Assembly: GCF_001638985.1 (NCBI RefSeq)
Contig: NW_017265157.1
Span: forward strand, 558,001 to 622,000
Direction of reading: 5' to 3'
Origin: Phycomyces blakesleeanus NRRL 1555(-)
Lineage: Eukaryota > Mucoromycota > Mucoromycetes > Mucorales > Phycomycetaceae
Length of the DNA: 64,000 nt
Positions within the stretch are counted from its first letter, which is position 1, and each line of letters begins with the position of its first letter. Both the position numbers and the translations under genes were made by a program. The notes below the pieces were generated by a model that made no database searches, had not been told where the DNA came from, and worked only from the letters and a program-made list of their open reading frames with translations. Positions 19,986-31,600 of the stretch are shown here, one piece after another.

Positions 19986-20209
19986 GTGCTGATGCATATC
20001 ATCATAACAATGGGTATACAAAAACCCAATGTAGAATGATTGTCAGTCTGCAAACTATGGAAACTGAATAAATATTGTAGTTACACTTTACTCCTATCAA
20101 GTCTACTTCTTTATATGTTATATTTTGAGATCTATAAAGAGCTAACGTCCCATATTATTATTTTTACTGGTTTTTTTATTGGCTGCAAAAATGCTTTAAA
20201 AACTATCAA
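19986..20209. other. AT-rich stretch with no defined feature
   Basis: A plus-strand ORF of 91 codons spans 20040-20315, but its second half is the tandem repeat below; it is not a credible gene. Confidence 0.35.
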
Positions 20210-20345
20210 AGAGATGATTGTAGGTTTTTTACAATATAAAGAAATGATGATAGTTGGTTTTTTATACATGTTCAAAGTGATGAAACTAGGTTTTTTATAC
20301 ATACAAAAGCAATGAAACTAGATTTTTTTACAATGGAAAAGAAAA
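20210..20345. repeat. degenerate tandem repeat, about 4 units of ~35-40 bp
   Basis: Units contain (A)GGTTTTTTA(C/T)A followed by AAA(G)NAATGATGA or a variant: near 20222, 20253, 20288 and 20322. Copies differ by substitutions and indels. Confidence 0.5.
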
Positions 20346-20741
20346 ACAAAGCATGAGTAGATTTTTATAAACAAGCCTTTTTGATTTGTTTATATATTTT
20401 ACTTTTATTTATTTATTTTTTGGAAAAACATTGGGTTATACATTTTTTGTTCAATTTTGTTTTATTTGATAGGAAAATCTTTTCTAAATAAAAATACTAA
20501 TTTCGTGACAGTTTTGATACTATAGCTATTATAATTGCTAATACTTCTTGCTTGCTATATATAATTTAAAGCCTTCCGGGAGTAGACATGGAATACATAC
20601 TTTAATAGCGGGAATGCTATTAAAAAATGATTAATAGAAAAGAAGAATTAGTAAATGATTTAAATTGAAATTTCTTTATAAATACTTACAAGATGGAGAA
20701 AACTTGACATAAAATTGATATAAACATGTTCTTCAGAATTA

Positions 20742-21020
20742 TCAAGGCAATATCAGTAGTCTTTGAATAGAGATACATTCTAAAAATGAATAATTATTAA
20801 TATTGTGCGTAGTAAAGGCATATTTATTAAATATATTGTAGTTAACTTACCAAATATTACTGATTGTACGTCTTCCTGCATAATATCAGACATAACTAAT
20901 AAATCGTAATAGAAATAAATATATATTTATGAGGAAGACAAAAGAATAATTTGAATTTTTTTTTTAAGAAAAAAACTTACCATCATGTTCGATTAAGAGA
21001 TGATGAGACTCAATGGAAAT
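20742..21020 (-). other. possible small multi-exon reading frame, unrecognised
   Basis: On the minus strand, three short segments can be joined by GT-AG introns. The first is a His/Glu-rich segment (SIESHHLLIEHD) ending near 20981. It is followed by an exon around 20896-20851 (MSDIMQEDVQSVIF). The third segment runs from about 20780 to a stop at 20744-20742. The joins keep frame, but the total is only ~45 codons, with no domain and nothing upstream. A decayed transposon gene is as likely as a host gene. Confidence 0.2.
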
Positions 21021-21365
21021 GAGTAGCAATGGCTAGACAAATAATATAATGAGTAACAAAGATCTGTAAGAGAATGATATCTTACCTTGATATATCAGAC
21101 AGAGTATAACTAAACAAAGAGACACATATTTGGTATTGAGCTATAAAAGAAAGAAAAAATTGTAAGTGAAATTGTAAAAACATAAGCAAAAGAGAAACAA
21201 AGAAAATATCAATAATAAATGTTGTTAAAAGAAAAAAAAAAGAAAAAAAAAGACTTGTCTTAAAATCCAGTTTGACTCTGACAAAATGCGGGCTGTAAAA
21301 AGTAATACTCCAAAAGAAGATGACCACCGTCATCTTAAAATACTACTTTGTGCCTCATTGAGTTA

Positions 21366-21897
21366 TGTTGTGGTGGTTGAAGTTGAAGAAGTTTTTAAGA
21401 GGAAGAATTCAAGATTTGAAATTAGGAACGAAGATTCGTGAGAACTTGTGTAGGTTTTGTTTATTGAGAAAGATTTTGTATCAAAGTTTGACCAGGTTCC
21501 TACACTGAACTACTACTGCTATTTATATTGTTTTGGATTGGGAAAATTATATGACTGGGGTCAGGTAATCGATCCTATCTGAGCCTTAATCAGAGCAACG
21601 TGATCTTGGGATAATTAATGTATGATTAATTATATAAATGTGTGTAGTCCCAATGAAGTATTAACATCGAAAGTAAATGTGTTTATGAGTTATAATTATG
21701 CTTATAATAATCCACTGATGTATCCCATATTATAGTGATATCATCATATGAAATATAATCACTATCATGCATGCTAAACCTGTGTGTTAAATAATAAAGT
21801 AATCGGTAGACACCTTTGACTGGAATAGCTGAGGCCTTATATTATTTCCTTCAGACTTATTCTCAATTACAGCAGTAGTCAATACTCATTTACAACA
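21366..21897 (+). mobile_element. solo LTR, family B
   Basis: 532 bp, TGTTGTGGTGG... to ...ATTTACAACA, collinear with the copies at 11723-12254 and 49557-50089. The flanks AGTTA and CTTGC do not match, so it is old or recombined. Confidence 0.85.
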
Positions 21898-22279
21898 CTT
21901 GCATTCTGAATTGTTATTATTGTTTGACATATTGTGTGTGTATTTTTTATTTTTTAAGTCTTTAGAATTGACAAGAATAGAAAATTGTTCAGGAACACAA
22001 TTTAATATATGTCTTTCCAAATTACACCAGCTTCCAAAATGACATAGTTTATTCCGGTTGTTAAAATGGGCAGTTCTCTAAACAGTAATTGATTGCCTCA
22101 TTTTAAAATACAATAACATACACTTTTGTTAAAATATGTCGTCATGTACATTTTATTAGCTGTAGAGCATATACAACAAAAATATTTGTAGTAATATTAC
22201 GACCATTAACCTCATCATACTTATAAATAAATATTACAACAATAAAAAGCTTTATTATCTTACTCAAAAGATATCATTT

Positions 22280-22740
22280 AGTTTAAGTTCCCTACAACTA
22301 TTGACTCTGCGACATGGCTACAAGTGTTATATTTTTAGAAAAGAAAGAAAAACAAAGTGCAGACAAGAAGTATGGTGAGACTTTGTTTATTGATGAAAAG
22401 AGAGATAATCTTCTATTGCTATTTGCTATGTGAGTTTATATAGACATTGCATGTGTATTTAGAATAATGATATGAGTATATCATGTGATGTCTGTTTTCT
22501 TATAGCATAGATAATATATTGTTAAGTTATTATCCACGCTCTTGTTTGAGTGATTAGTGATGTTGACTAAGGTGTGTGACCTTGTTATTGGTATATTCTT
22601 TATTTAATGATAGTGTGAGAAATAATGTATAATTGATACTGGTCACTTATTCAATATGTCTTTGTCTTATTGTCTGTGCACTCTATTTGAATCTACGATT
22701 ATGTTGGATACAATAACAAGTCCCAAAAAGAAATCTCGCA
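22280..22740 (+). mobile_element. LTR-like remnant (family G) carrying a nested family E LTR
   Basis: The flanks of the nested LTR, joined across it (CTACAACTATTGACTCTGCGA ... GGCTACAAG then TCCCAAAAAGAAATC), resemble 48231-48280 (TATTGATTCTGCGAC ... GTTACAAGTGCCAGAAAAGAAA). A piece of the same LTR type was therefore present before family E inserted. Confidence 0.5.
22325..22715 (+). mobile_element. solo LTR, family E
   Basis: 391 bp from TGTTATATTTTTAG. Perfect target duplication ACAAG at 22320-22324 and 22716-22720. Its last two bases read TA where the 9122-9513 copy has CA, an apparent point change in the terminal dinucleotide. Confidence 0.8.
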
Positions 22741-22872
22741 GACATTTTTTACAAAAAAGAGTAAACTCGTTTTTTTATCCAATAAAACAGACTGAGCATT
22801 ATCATTGCTGTCAAAAATAAAAAAGACAAAAGTAATGGAAATTTAAGCTACCACTTCACAAATAATAGTACC
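22716..22872. other. junction sequence at the broken 3' side of the LINE
   Basis: Apart from the ACAAG duplication and LTR remnant, nothing recognisable. The LINE reverse transcriptase stops being readable at about 22930. Confidence 0.3.
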
Positions 22873-24999
22873 CTATGCCATAGATGAAATTACCCTATTT
22901 TTCCAGTGATTATAAGCATCCAATGAGAAAGGAGAGGTTGATGGGATATGTGTTAAAGTGAGTGGTGATGCAACTGTGTGGAGTATTGGTGGCAGGGAGT
23001 TGATATAGATTGAATACAAATGTGGACTGAGAACGGAACCTTGAAGGACGCCTGTGGTGGGAGACAAAGAATGAGAAGAGAAGTTGCGAAGAAGAACAGA
23101 TATAGAGACATCATCAAACATATTGATAAGAAGTCCAAGTAAAGCTGGTGGTGTATGACGTCTAGCAAGAGCATCCCAAATGACTCGTCAGTCTACTGTA
23201 TCATAAGCTGCCTTTATGTCTAAGAATGCAACAACAGGATAATGGTGGTGACGGTGGAAGTGTGCTTTCATGAGGTCATGCAGACAGAGAGCTTGGTCCA
23301 TGACACCACGTCTAGGACGGAAACCACCCTGAGCAACATCTAGAGGAGGGGAAAACTTGTGAAGCACTGGAGAAATACACATTTCCATCAGTTTCCGCAC
23401 AACAGAAGTTAGTGAAATAGGTTGATAGTTAGCAGCAATTGATGGATCTCCCTTTTTGTAAATGGGAAAAACTTGAGCCTGACGCCAAATAACAGGTACA
23501 TATGACCATTGCCAACAGATGGTGAACAAGAGTGAGAGTAGTGGAGCAATTTGTGGTCGAATTACTTTCAACATTTCTGCTCTGATATGATCTGGGCCTG
23601 GTGTCTTGTGGTTAGGCATAAATTGCACGCATCCCTCTACCACTGAAGAAACAAATGGCGAGTTTGCAGAGGTAAAAGGCAGACTAGTACTGTGAAGAGG
23701 AGGAGGAGGACGCTGATCTGGGAGGATACTGCCACTGTATACAGATGCAAGATGCTCACACATAATTGTTGCTGCTGTTGCTGGTCCATCACTATGTTGA
23801 AACATGTGCTGAGGCTGCCATTGGCGTTTGAGTTGCTTGATCTTTGATGTTGCTTTGGAAAAGTCTTGTTCCATTGATTTGCAGAAAGCATGCCATGATT
23901 GGCGCTTAGATGATTGCACTTGATGTCGGAATTCTGCCTGTGCTTTGAGATGCTTATCCCACCAATGAATTCTGTCTATACCGCATGCACGGCGCCATTT
24001 CTTGTAGCAGAAATTGCGGTGCTCTGCAGCTGCTTGAAGTACTGAATTCCAGAATTTTTTTCAGTGGGAAGGACGGGGAGGACGGTTGCCAATTGAGCTA
24101 CTTAAAGAATTATAAATGAGTGAGTTGAATTCATCAGTTAGTGCATCAATTGGTGGATGTGAGGAAGGAGGGTGTTCGAAGGTCGATTGCAAAGTGGATT
24201 TGAGGTTGATGGAATTAGTGACAAATGTGTGGGCATATAGTTTGAGAACATCAGGTTCTTGAAGACGTGAGAGGTTCCATGTTTTGCGAGATGGTGGTGG
24301 TGCATGTGATGTTGGATTGATGGCATATGTAAATGAAAGTGAAAGCAGACGGTGGTCAGAGTTGAGTGAGAGGTCGGTATGAATGTTGAGAGTGGCATTG
24401 GTGAGGGACATATTAGTGATAAACAGATCAATGATACTGCTTATCTCCACATTTTGGCGGAATGAAATGAATGTAGGTATGCATGGTGAGAGCTGGCCAT
24501 TGACAACAGTAAGAGCACGTTCTTCTAACCATTGACAAAGAGCAAGACCTCGAGTGTTAGTAGCATAGTCACCAGTAAGTGAACCCAAACGTGAATTAAA
24601 ATCCCCGCAGATAATAGTGTCATTGGTCAAAGGAATGGATGAGAGAACTGCAAGAGCATCATGGGTGGACATAGAGGGCGGTAAGTACAGGCATACAATT
24701 CTGAGGGAACCAATCTTGATGGCTAAAGCATAATTAGATGACATAGGAATCTGAGTGACAGGATAAGGACAAGATGGAGAAATAAGAACAGAAACACCCA
24801 TAGAACCTCTGTAGTTGCCAGCTACAGGTGAACCATAAAGATGAATCTGGGACCAAGAAGTGGGGAGACGAGATGGGGGGAGAAGCCATGTTTCAGTGAT
24901 AAAAAGCATATGTAAAGAGTGACAGTGTTGAAGAACATCATAAATTGCACGAGGCTGCAGACCATTAGCATTCCAAAGTCCTAATGAGATTTCACTCAT
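22873..24999 (-). pseudogene. LINE ORF2: APE endonuclease and reverse transcriptase, broken
   Basis: One reading frame from ATG 24999 with two in-frame TGA stops (24063-24061 and 23190-23188). The endonuclease part shows the APE motifs LWNANGL, ITETWLL, CGDFNSRLG, IDLFITN and NSDHRLLS. The RT part has KTPGPDHI, PIYKKGDPS, YQPISLTS, GGFRPRRG, AFLDIKAAYDTVD and TTGVLQGSVLSPHLYSIYIN. Then similarity ends: the FADD active-site block that should follow is missing, so the 3' third of the gene was lost. It cannot encode a working enzyme. Confidence 0.85.
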
Positions 25000-25907
25000 T
25001 CAGACATTGCAACAGAAGTACGACAAGATGGTGATTGGAAATCATGAATACCAGCACCAGGACCAGAAACAGAATGGACAGGAATATCTTCCTTAGAGAT
25101 CCAGCCTTGATCACAAAAGAAATGACCAACAGGAACAGCAACATGAGGACGAAGGTACTTGAGAGCCTTCATACAACGATCAGAATGAAGTTCAGCAGCA
25201 ACTTCTTCTAGCTCTGAATCAGAAAGAGACTTATATTTGGGATCTGCAATGTTTTTGGGATCCAAAGGGTCAAACGCATCTAAGATCTCAATGGCAACTG
25301 TGGTCAGAGTGGTCTGGAATTTCTCAGCATACTGGTTGTGAACTAGGATGCCAACTACATCCTTGGCAGGAAAATTGATATCCAAGATGCGGCCAGTATC
25401 AACACCAAGTGTTTTCAAAGAGTTGCGCACTTCTCTATGTGTGAGACGACGTGAACGTGGGATATACACATATTGATATCCTTTGGGACCAGTGGGAATG
25501 GCAAACATTCTAGCAGAAGCAGCAACCTGGCGAACAGAAGGAGGTCTTGGAGTCTTGCAAACAGAAAGAGCAGTAGGAACAACAACAGAGTTGTGAGCAG
25601 CAGCAGCAGTTGTAGCCCATGTAGAAGCCTCAGTGCCAGGCTCCTTGGGTGTGGTTGGTGCAGATGATGTTGATGCATTTGTTGTAATTTGGCAATTGCC
25701 CTGAGATGCTAATTGAGATCTGAGATCAGCAATTAGCTTTTCCGCATTAACTAATTGAGTAGTTAATCTAGCATTAGTTGCGGCAAGAGATTCAAGTTCA
25801 TTGGTACGTTGTTGTAGTGACATGAATTGGGCCTGCATGTTCCTCAGAAATGAGGCGAGATCGGGTGACATTCCCTGCATGACAGAGGATGGCAGCAATG
25901 TTGACAT
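24996..25907 (-). CDS. LINE ORF1 protein
   Basis: 303 residues from the first in-frame ATG (25907); the frame is open back to ~26063 without ATG. It has a Leu/Gln-rich coiled-coil stretch (NMQAQFMSLQQRTNELESLA through LIADLRSQLASQ), a Ser/Thr/Ala-rich linker, then a basic globular part (PRSRRLTHREVRNSLKTLG). ORF1 proteins of LINEs bind the element RNA. It ends in ATGA overlapping the ORF2 start, consistent with reinitiation. No CCHC finger seen. Confidence 0.65.
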   Translation of the reverse strand: MSTLLPSSVMQGMSPDLASFLRNMQAQFMSLQQRTNELESLAATNARLTTQLVNAEKLIADLRSQLASQGNCQITTNASTSSAPTTPKEPGTEASTWATTAAAAHNSVVVPTALSVCKTPRPPSVRQVAASARMFAIPTGPKGYQYVYIPRSRRLTHREVRNSLKTLGVDTGRILDINFPAKDVVGILVHNQYAEKFQTTLTTVAIEILDAFDPLDPKNIADPKYKSLSDSELEEVAAELHSDRCMKALKYLRPHVAVPVGHFFCDQGWISKEDIPVHSVSGPGAGIHDFQSPSCRTSVAMSE

Positions 25908-26115
25908 TTGAGATCGCAAAAATGAAGAGTTGTCGGAATCGGCTGAAATTTTTTCTGCTGATAGATAAGGCAACAGTGGTAATGGATGCAATGTTTTTGA
26001 CAATGGATGTAACGTTTTGAACAAGATGTAGGACGGATTGATGAAGCTTTTGTATGGATGCAACCAATTTTTTTTGTTATGTCTTGTATAACAGTAGCTT
26101 ACGTGAAAGAGAGAT

Positions 26116-26129
26116 GGGGATGTAGCTCA
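26116..26129 (+). repeat. 14-bp target-site duplication: tRNA-Ala nucleotides 1-14
   Basis: GGGGATGTAGCTCA, identical to the first 14 nt of the intact tRNA-Ala gene at 27043-27056. It marks the 3' junction of the truncated LINE at 26130-27042. Confidence 0.9.
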
Positions 26130-27042
26130 GGTTAAAGATTATTTTTATTAAGGAGATATCGCTGGCGATCTATAGATCATATAGCCTCCCAAGTACAAAA
26201 AAAAAAGAAGAAAAAAAGTCCAAAAGGATCACAAAAGACAAAAAAATGAATAGAAGAAGAGAAATAAACAATACTAAGCTAAAAGACTAAACCTGCTCTC
26301 CACTTTGCAGCTGTGTAAAAAGTTGTAACAGTGAAAGGGAGGAGACAGAATTGCAGATCTAGAAACCTTTCATGAATGAGAAGACAAAAATAAGAAGAAA
26401 AGAAGTAAAAGAAAACAGATATTAAATTATTAGAGCTAGTGCCAGAGAGAACTATGATCGGTTTCATGTGTGTAGTTGCCATTAGGATTGCATAGCATAT
26501 CAATATGCCATAGTATTGTAAGAAGAGCTTTCCAATATAGAGGGCTTGGATGTGTAAACGAGATTGGTAGTGCTGATATAGCAAAGTCAATGATGTTGTC
26601 TTCATCTGTGGGTGATGCTGGAAGTTGAGAGAACAGCTGAGATGGGATTGTGATGCAGAATTGGAGATGGCGTCTTGAAGTATGATCAAAGCCACATGCA
26701 CACTCCTTTGGCTTACCAGGCAACCAGCCCATTCTCCAACGTACTAGACGGCCACGTTCTATGCGTGTAGCAGGAAGAAACAATACAGGATCAACTTCAA
26801 GAAGAGGGCGGCAAGCTTGGATGAGAATCTTAGTGTTGGTGAGACGAAAGTGAGCAAACTTTTCTTGTCTAAAAGACTCAAAGTGCTTGGATAGTTTTAT
26901 GCGGCTGGAGCAATTAAGATCAGGGGGAATGCTGGCAAAAAGAGGGTTTGTGTGAAGAGTGGATAGTGTTGATGCTTGGAGATGATGAGAATGGAGCAGA
27001 GAAAGAAGACAACCAGAAGGAAGAGTGTGTGCCCGAAGACAA
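26130..27042 (-). mobile_element. 5'-truncated LINE copy inserted in tRNA-Ala
   Basis: Minus-strand 3' part of the same LINE type. A reading frame at ~27037-26437 gives the ORF2 C-terminus, including a Cys/His cluster (CACGFDHTSRRHLQFC). A T-rich 3' UTR follows and the end is ...AATCTTTAACC. The 5' truncation point abuts nucleotide 1 of tRNA-Ala. Flanked by GGGGATGTAGCTCA on both sides. Confidence 0.9.
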
Positions 27043-27114
27043 GGGGATGTAGCTCAAATGGTAGAGCGCTCGCTTAGCATGCGAGAGGCACTGGGATCGA
27101 CGCCCAGCTTCTCC
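27043..27114 (+). tRNA. tRNA-Ala (AGC)
   Basis: 72 nt. GGGGATG/CTTCTCC acceptor with one T-T mismatch (positions 6-67), D-arm GCTC/GAGC, anticodon loop TTAGCAT giving AGC, T-arm CTGGG/CCCAG. T4 run at ~27130. The first 14 nt belong to the LINE target duplication, so the gene was re-formed by the insertion. Confidence 0.9.
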
Positions 27115-27190
27115 ACAGTTTAGCTATCTTCGTTTTCATGAAGATATATGCTCATTTGAAACAATATTTCTATTTTGGAAAAATGTCATG

Positions 27191-27459
27191 TGTCAGACAT
27201 TATTTTGATGAATCTGTAAAATCTGAAGATAGTTAACCGCAGTAAAAGGACTTCTCTTGTATTTAAATAGAGTATAATAGTTTACTGCAGATAATGCGCA
27301 GTATTAGTTTAGAAAACTATATAAGACAATTCAATTCATATCAATAAAAAGTATCTTTTATTCTCTCTTTGATTTTACATATACTCCTTGATCCCCAGTG
27401 GGTTTGACCTTTTGACTTTGTTATAGTAAAAGGAAGACCAACCCAGATCGGGAACGACA
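27191..27459 (+). repeat. 5' LTR of the decayed Gypsy element
   Basis: Begins TGTCAGACATTATTTTG, ends GGGAACGACA; lacks ~45 bp (the TTTATGTGCAGTAATATC block) that the 3' LTR keeps. Confidence 0.85.
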
Positions 27460-27498
27460 ATTGGTAGCTGAAGCTATTTTTCCTCCTAAAGACCTTTG

Positions 27499-28629
27499 AT
27501 GAATCCTGGTGAAAGACACTAAGAAAATTTTGACAAAAAGACACTTAGCCATTTCAAGATTGAAGAACGAATCCAGAACTTGTTACCCAAAGGACTAGTA
27601 AACGACTACAAGAAGAACTGGTGTGTACCACATATACCTGAAGAACAGAGACTCAAGAACACTCCTGCACGAGAACAAAAGTGGTCCAAACTTGCAAAAA
27701 AACTTGCCGCAACATTAACAGGAAAAAATAAAGAACTAGAAGAGATGGCCCCACAAACTGCCACCGTAACCACTGAAGCAATCGCAGCCACTGTTGCAGA
27801 AGCAATGAAAGCAATCACAGCACAACAGGAGTCCCATGCCAAATGAATCAAGCAGCCTGATTGTTTCCGAGGTGAATGCTCCGCCGCAGTAGTAGATGGC
27901 TGGCTGCGCGCAGTCGAGTGTTACACCAAGTACTACAATTTCGCCTCGACCAAAGCCTGCAACTTTGCAGTAAATCTTTTGCGCAATAGAGCTGACACAT
28001 GGTGGAGACGCACAGAACTCAAAACAGACCATCCCACTACTTGGGTCGAATTTAAAGCAGCCCTCACCAGAGAATTCCGCCCAGTTTATTCCCTCCAGAC
28101 CTCTAGAGATCGACTAGCACAATTATACCAGACTGGAACTGTTGCTGAATATATCGATGCCTTCCAAGACATTCAATTGGAATTGCCTGGAATGAACAAT
28201 GAAGAGGCACTTGATAAATTTGTCCATGGACTACACCTATCCATCCATGGAAATGTCCTTGCTGCCCGCCCTGTTGATGTTGATGATGCTTGTAACATTG
28301 CCTTGACATATGTCAGTGGTCTCCAACTCGGATACCAGAACAATTATGCATCTGTACCACCTCTGCAACAATACCAGCCACAGTACCAGCCACAGTACCA
28401 ACAACAGCAATATCAGTACAGTGGACCCAAGCCCATGGACCTGGATGCAATCAACAACCGTCGCAGCAACTACCAGTCTTGCCCGCCTCCAAGACGCACT
28501 AATGCTACTTGCCATTGGTACGGTGACTCCAGTCATTTCAAGAGAAATTGTAGAGACCGTCTGGCCGCAATCAAGAAGTTGGACAAGGAGCATCTTAAGA
28601 AGCAGGGTTTTCGCAAAATACAACCGTAA
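27499..28629 (+). pseudogene. gag: Gypsy gag relic
   Basis: Collinear with the intact gag at 17622-18743. In-frame stops replace a Gln codon (27520-27522, TAA) and an Arg codon (27844-27846, TGA). The CCHC knuckle is damaged: CHWYGDSSHFKRNC has Tyr for the second Cys. The gag end keeps the GGGTTTT slippery heptamer at 28605-28611 and a TAA at 28627-28629. Confidence 0.85.
28605..28611 (+). promoter_or_regulatory. conserved candidate -1 frameshift heptamer GGGTTTT
   Basis: Same codon context (CAG GGT TTT CGC) as in the intact element at 17640-17646. Confidence 0.55.
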
Positions 28630-28649
28630 TGGGAGGTCGGTTGTATACA

Positions 28650-31600
28650 ATGGAAGAAAAATCCTCCCCACAGGCCAGTATTAGTAATGAGCCTACAGAA
28701 CATTTAAGTAATAAAGAAACTTTTGACCAGTACAAAATTGTTACCAATGAAGAGAAAAAAGCCATTTCCAAAGAAAATTGTGACCCTTGTCTCACCACCG
28801 ATCAACGTTTTTTGGAAGACCTTCACTCTGCTGTGGACACAGATTTACCATTATATGCGGCAACACTTCACGGACAACAAATCTTGATTCTCATCAACAG
28901 TGAAGCCAGTGCAAACTATATGTCACCCCAGATCAAACACCTTGCCACAAAAGTCTCGAATATTTCTGGGCAATCAGTTGAAACTGCTGGAGGGCATAGC
29001 ATCAAAATTAACCAGAAAGCCACACTTACACTTTCTCTTAATGGTTATACTGATAGTGTTGATGCTTTTATCTTCCCCACTAAATTCGATTTGATTCTCG
29101 GTCGCACATGGTTACAGACTGCTAAACCTGTTCCTGACTGGCATCAAGATAACTGGTCTTTATATTGTGATGGCCAAGAGTTTGTCCTGCGTTCCCATGG
29201 CAACCACCCCATGAAACCTCAACTTAATTACCTCATTTCTGCAAAGCAAGTCCAGAAACTCTCTTGGAGGGAGGAGGCAGAGTGTTTTTTGCTGCACATC
29301 AAGACCAAGAAAGAAGTAACCAACAATGAACAATGGATGAAACTAGTGAAAGAGTTTGACGATATGTTCCAAGACAGTTTGCCAGGGTTACCACCGAGTC
29401 GAGATATACAACATGTAATAAACACTGAAGATGCACACCCTGTAAACAAACCGCCTTTTAAGATGAGCCCCCGAGAACTTGACGAACTCAAAAAGCAACT
29501 CAAAGAACTCCTTGACCTTGGTCTCATTCGCCCTAGCTCATCTCCATAGGGTGCTCCTATATTATTTGTAAAGAAAAAGAATGGTGAAATGCGCATGTGT
29601 ATAGACTATCATGCTCTCAACAAAGTCACAATCCGCAATAACCATTCTTTACCAAGAATTGACGAATGCCTAGAACGATTGCATAGAGCCAACCATTTCA
29701 CCAGCCTAGATCTCAAGAGTGGCTACCATCAAGTATGCATTCAAGATTCAGATGTGCCAAAAACAGTGTTTAACACCCGCTATGGTCAATACGAGTTCCT
29801 AGTCCTTCCTTTTGGTCTTACCAACGCCCCGCCAACTTTCCAACATTTGATGAACAAAGTTCTGGGAGAATGTTTAGACAACTTCGCTTTGGTCTATTTG
29901 GACGATATTCTCATATTCAGTAAAACCTCAGCAGAACACGAAGAACATGTATGACATGTCTTGAATCATCTCCACGAAGCCAAGCTGATTGCCAACTTTA
30001 AAAAATGTGAATTTAACAAAAAGAAACTGACATTTCTTGGTTTCAATGTGTCTGCTCAAGGCATTCTCCCATCTCCAGATAAAGTCAAGACCATACAAGA
30101 ATGGGTTCCACCCTCTAATGTTCAAGAAGTGCGTCAATTTATTGGTTTGGCACAGTATTATCGCCGTTTTATCCCAGGTTTTGCTGGAATTGCAGCTCCA
30201 TTAACTGATCTTACCAAAGGAACAGGACCTAAACGACAACCAATTGTATGGACTGACACTTGTCAAGACAGCTTCAACATCCTTAAGGAAAAACTCAGCA
30301 CTGCACCTGTACTACTTGCACCAGATATGGACAAACCTTTCCGAATTGAGACAGATGCTTCCGATTTTGGTGTCGGTGCTATATTGATGCAAGAAGATGA
30401 AGAAGGAGTCTGGAAATCACTGGCATTTGAATCCAAGAAACTTTCCAGTGCTAAACGTTCCTACCCAGCCCAAGAACGTGAACTTTTAGAAATACTGCAT
30501 GCACTACGTACCTGGCACTGTATGATTGAAGGGAAACCATTTACTGTTTTTACTGACCACCTGCCCCTCAAGTACTTCCATAGCCAAGTTAAACCAACCC
30601 CTCGATTAATAAGATGGATTTCCAAATTCGAGTTGTACAACCCCATTATTCAATACAAACCTGGCAAAGACAATGGTGTCCCGGATGTACTTTCTAGAAT
30701 GGACAGTCCCGAATTTGATGCATCTACAATCGAGTCTATAGAGCCAGAGTATCTGTACACCATGCCCGAATCACAGACTTCAGATCGGCCCAAATACTAT
30801 GCTTGCACGGAAGATGAGTGGCCAGACGACATAAAAGAGTTGCTACACAGACAGTGCAAGAAATTTGTGGTTCATGATCAGAAGGTTTTCTGCTTGGTTA
30901 AGATTGGTGACACATTTCAAGAAATCCGTTTTGCTCTGTTTACCAAGCGTGCCGATCTGGTAAACAATTTCCACAATGGGTTTGGACATGCTGGTGAGAC
31001 AACAGTTTATGACTTGATGAAGAAACGTTGGTGGTGGCCAGAAATGCGAACACAGATCCAAGAATGGCTTGCAAAGTGCCCCCAGTGTCAATTAGCGTCC
31101 AATGCCAAGCGAAATATCCACCATGCACCCATGGAACCCCTAGATATTCCCCCTCCATTTTCCCGCTGGCATCTAGGTTTCATTGGAGAGCTCCCAACAA
31201 CTGTAAATGGTAACCGATGGATTCTCATTGCAGTAGATTACGCCACCAATTGGCCAATTGCACGTGCTGTACCTGCTGCTATGGGTGAAGCAATAGCCAA
31301 TTTCATGTATGAAGAAATTGTAATGGGTTTTGGTTGTCCCAACGAGATCCTCACTGACCGCGGCGCCAATTTCATGTCACACATCCTCAGCTTTTACATT
31401 AAAAAGATTAAATTACACCACAAGTTAACATCAGCATTTCACCCTCGAACCAATGGAAAATGTGAACGTTTAAATGATATTTTAAAACAGATGCTACGAA
31501 AATATGTACACGGCGCTATTCATCACTGGGATGAATATTTGGAAACTGCACTCTGGGCCTGCTGAATTAGGAAACACCAAACAACTGGTTTCAGTCCATT

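Larger units (their letters stand above)
22873..26115 (-). mobile_element. LINE (non-LTR retrotransposon) with 5' end at a tRNA-Ala fragment, 3' end missing
   Basis: Minus-strand element with ORF1 (25907-24996) and ORF2 (24999-22873), joined by an ATGA stop/start overlap. Its 5' boundary is 26115, directly against the first 14 nt of a tRNA-Ala gene (26116-26129), the same head-to-head geometry as the two truncated copies. The 3' part (rest of RT, C-terminal finger, 3' UTR) is deleted. ORF2 has two premature stops. Confidence 0.8.

Noticed and set aside
20040..20315. 91-codon plus-strand ORF
   Set aside because: Its second half is a degenerate tandem repeat and the first half has no coding signature.
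26116..26129. tRNA-Ala-like GGGGATGTAGCTCA considered as a second tRNA gene or a SINE head
   Set aside because: Only 14 nt are present and they equal the target duplication of the LINE; no anticodon or T-arm follows.
26436..26783. Separate gene with Cys/His cluster
   Set aside because: It is the C-terminal end of LINE ORF2, continuous upstream to 27037 in the same frame.
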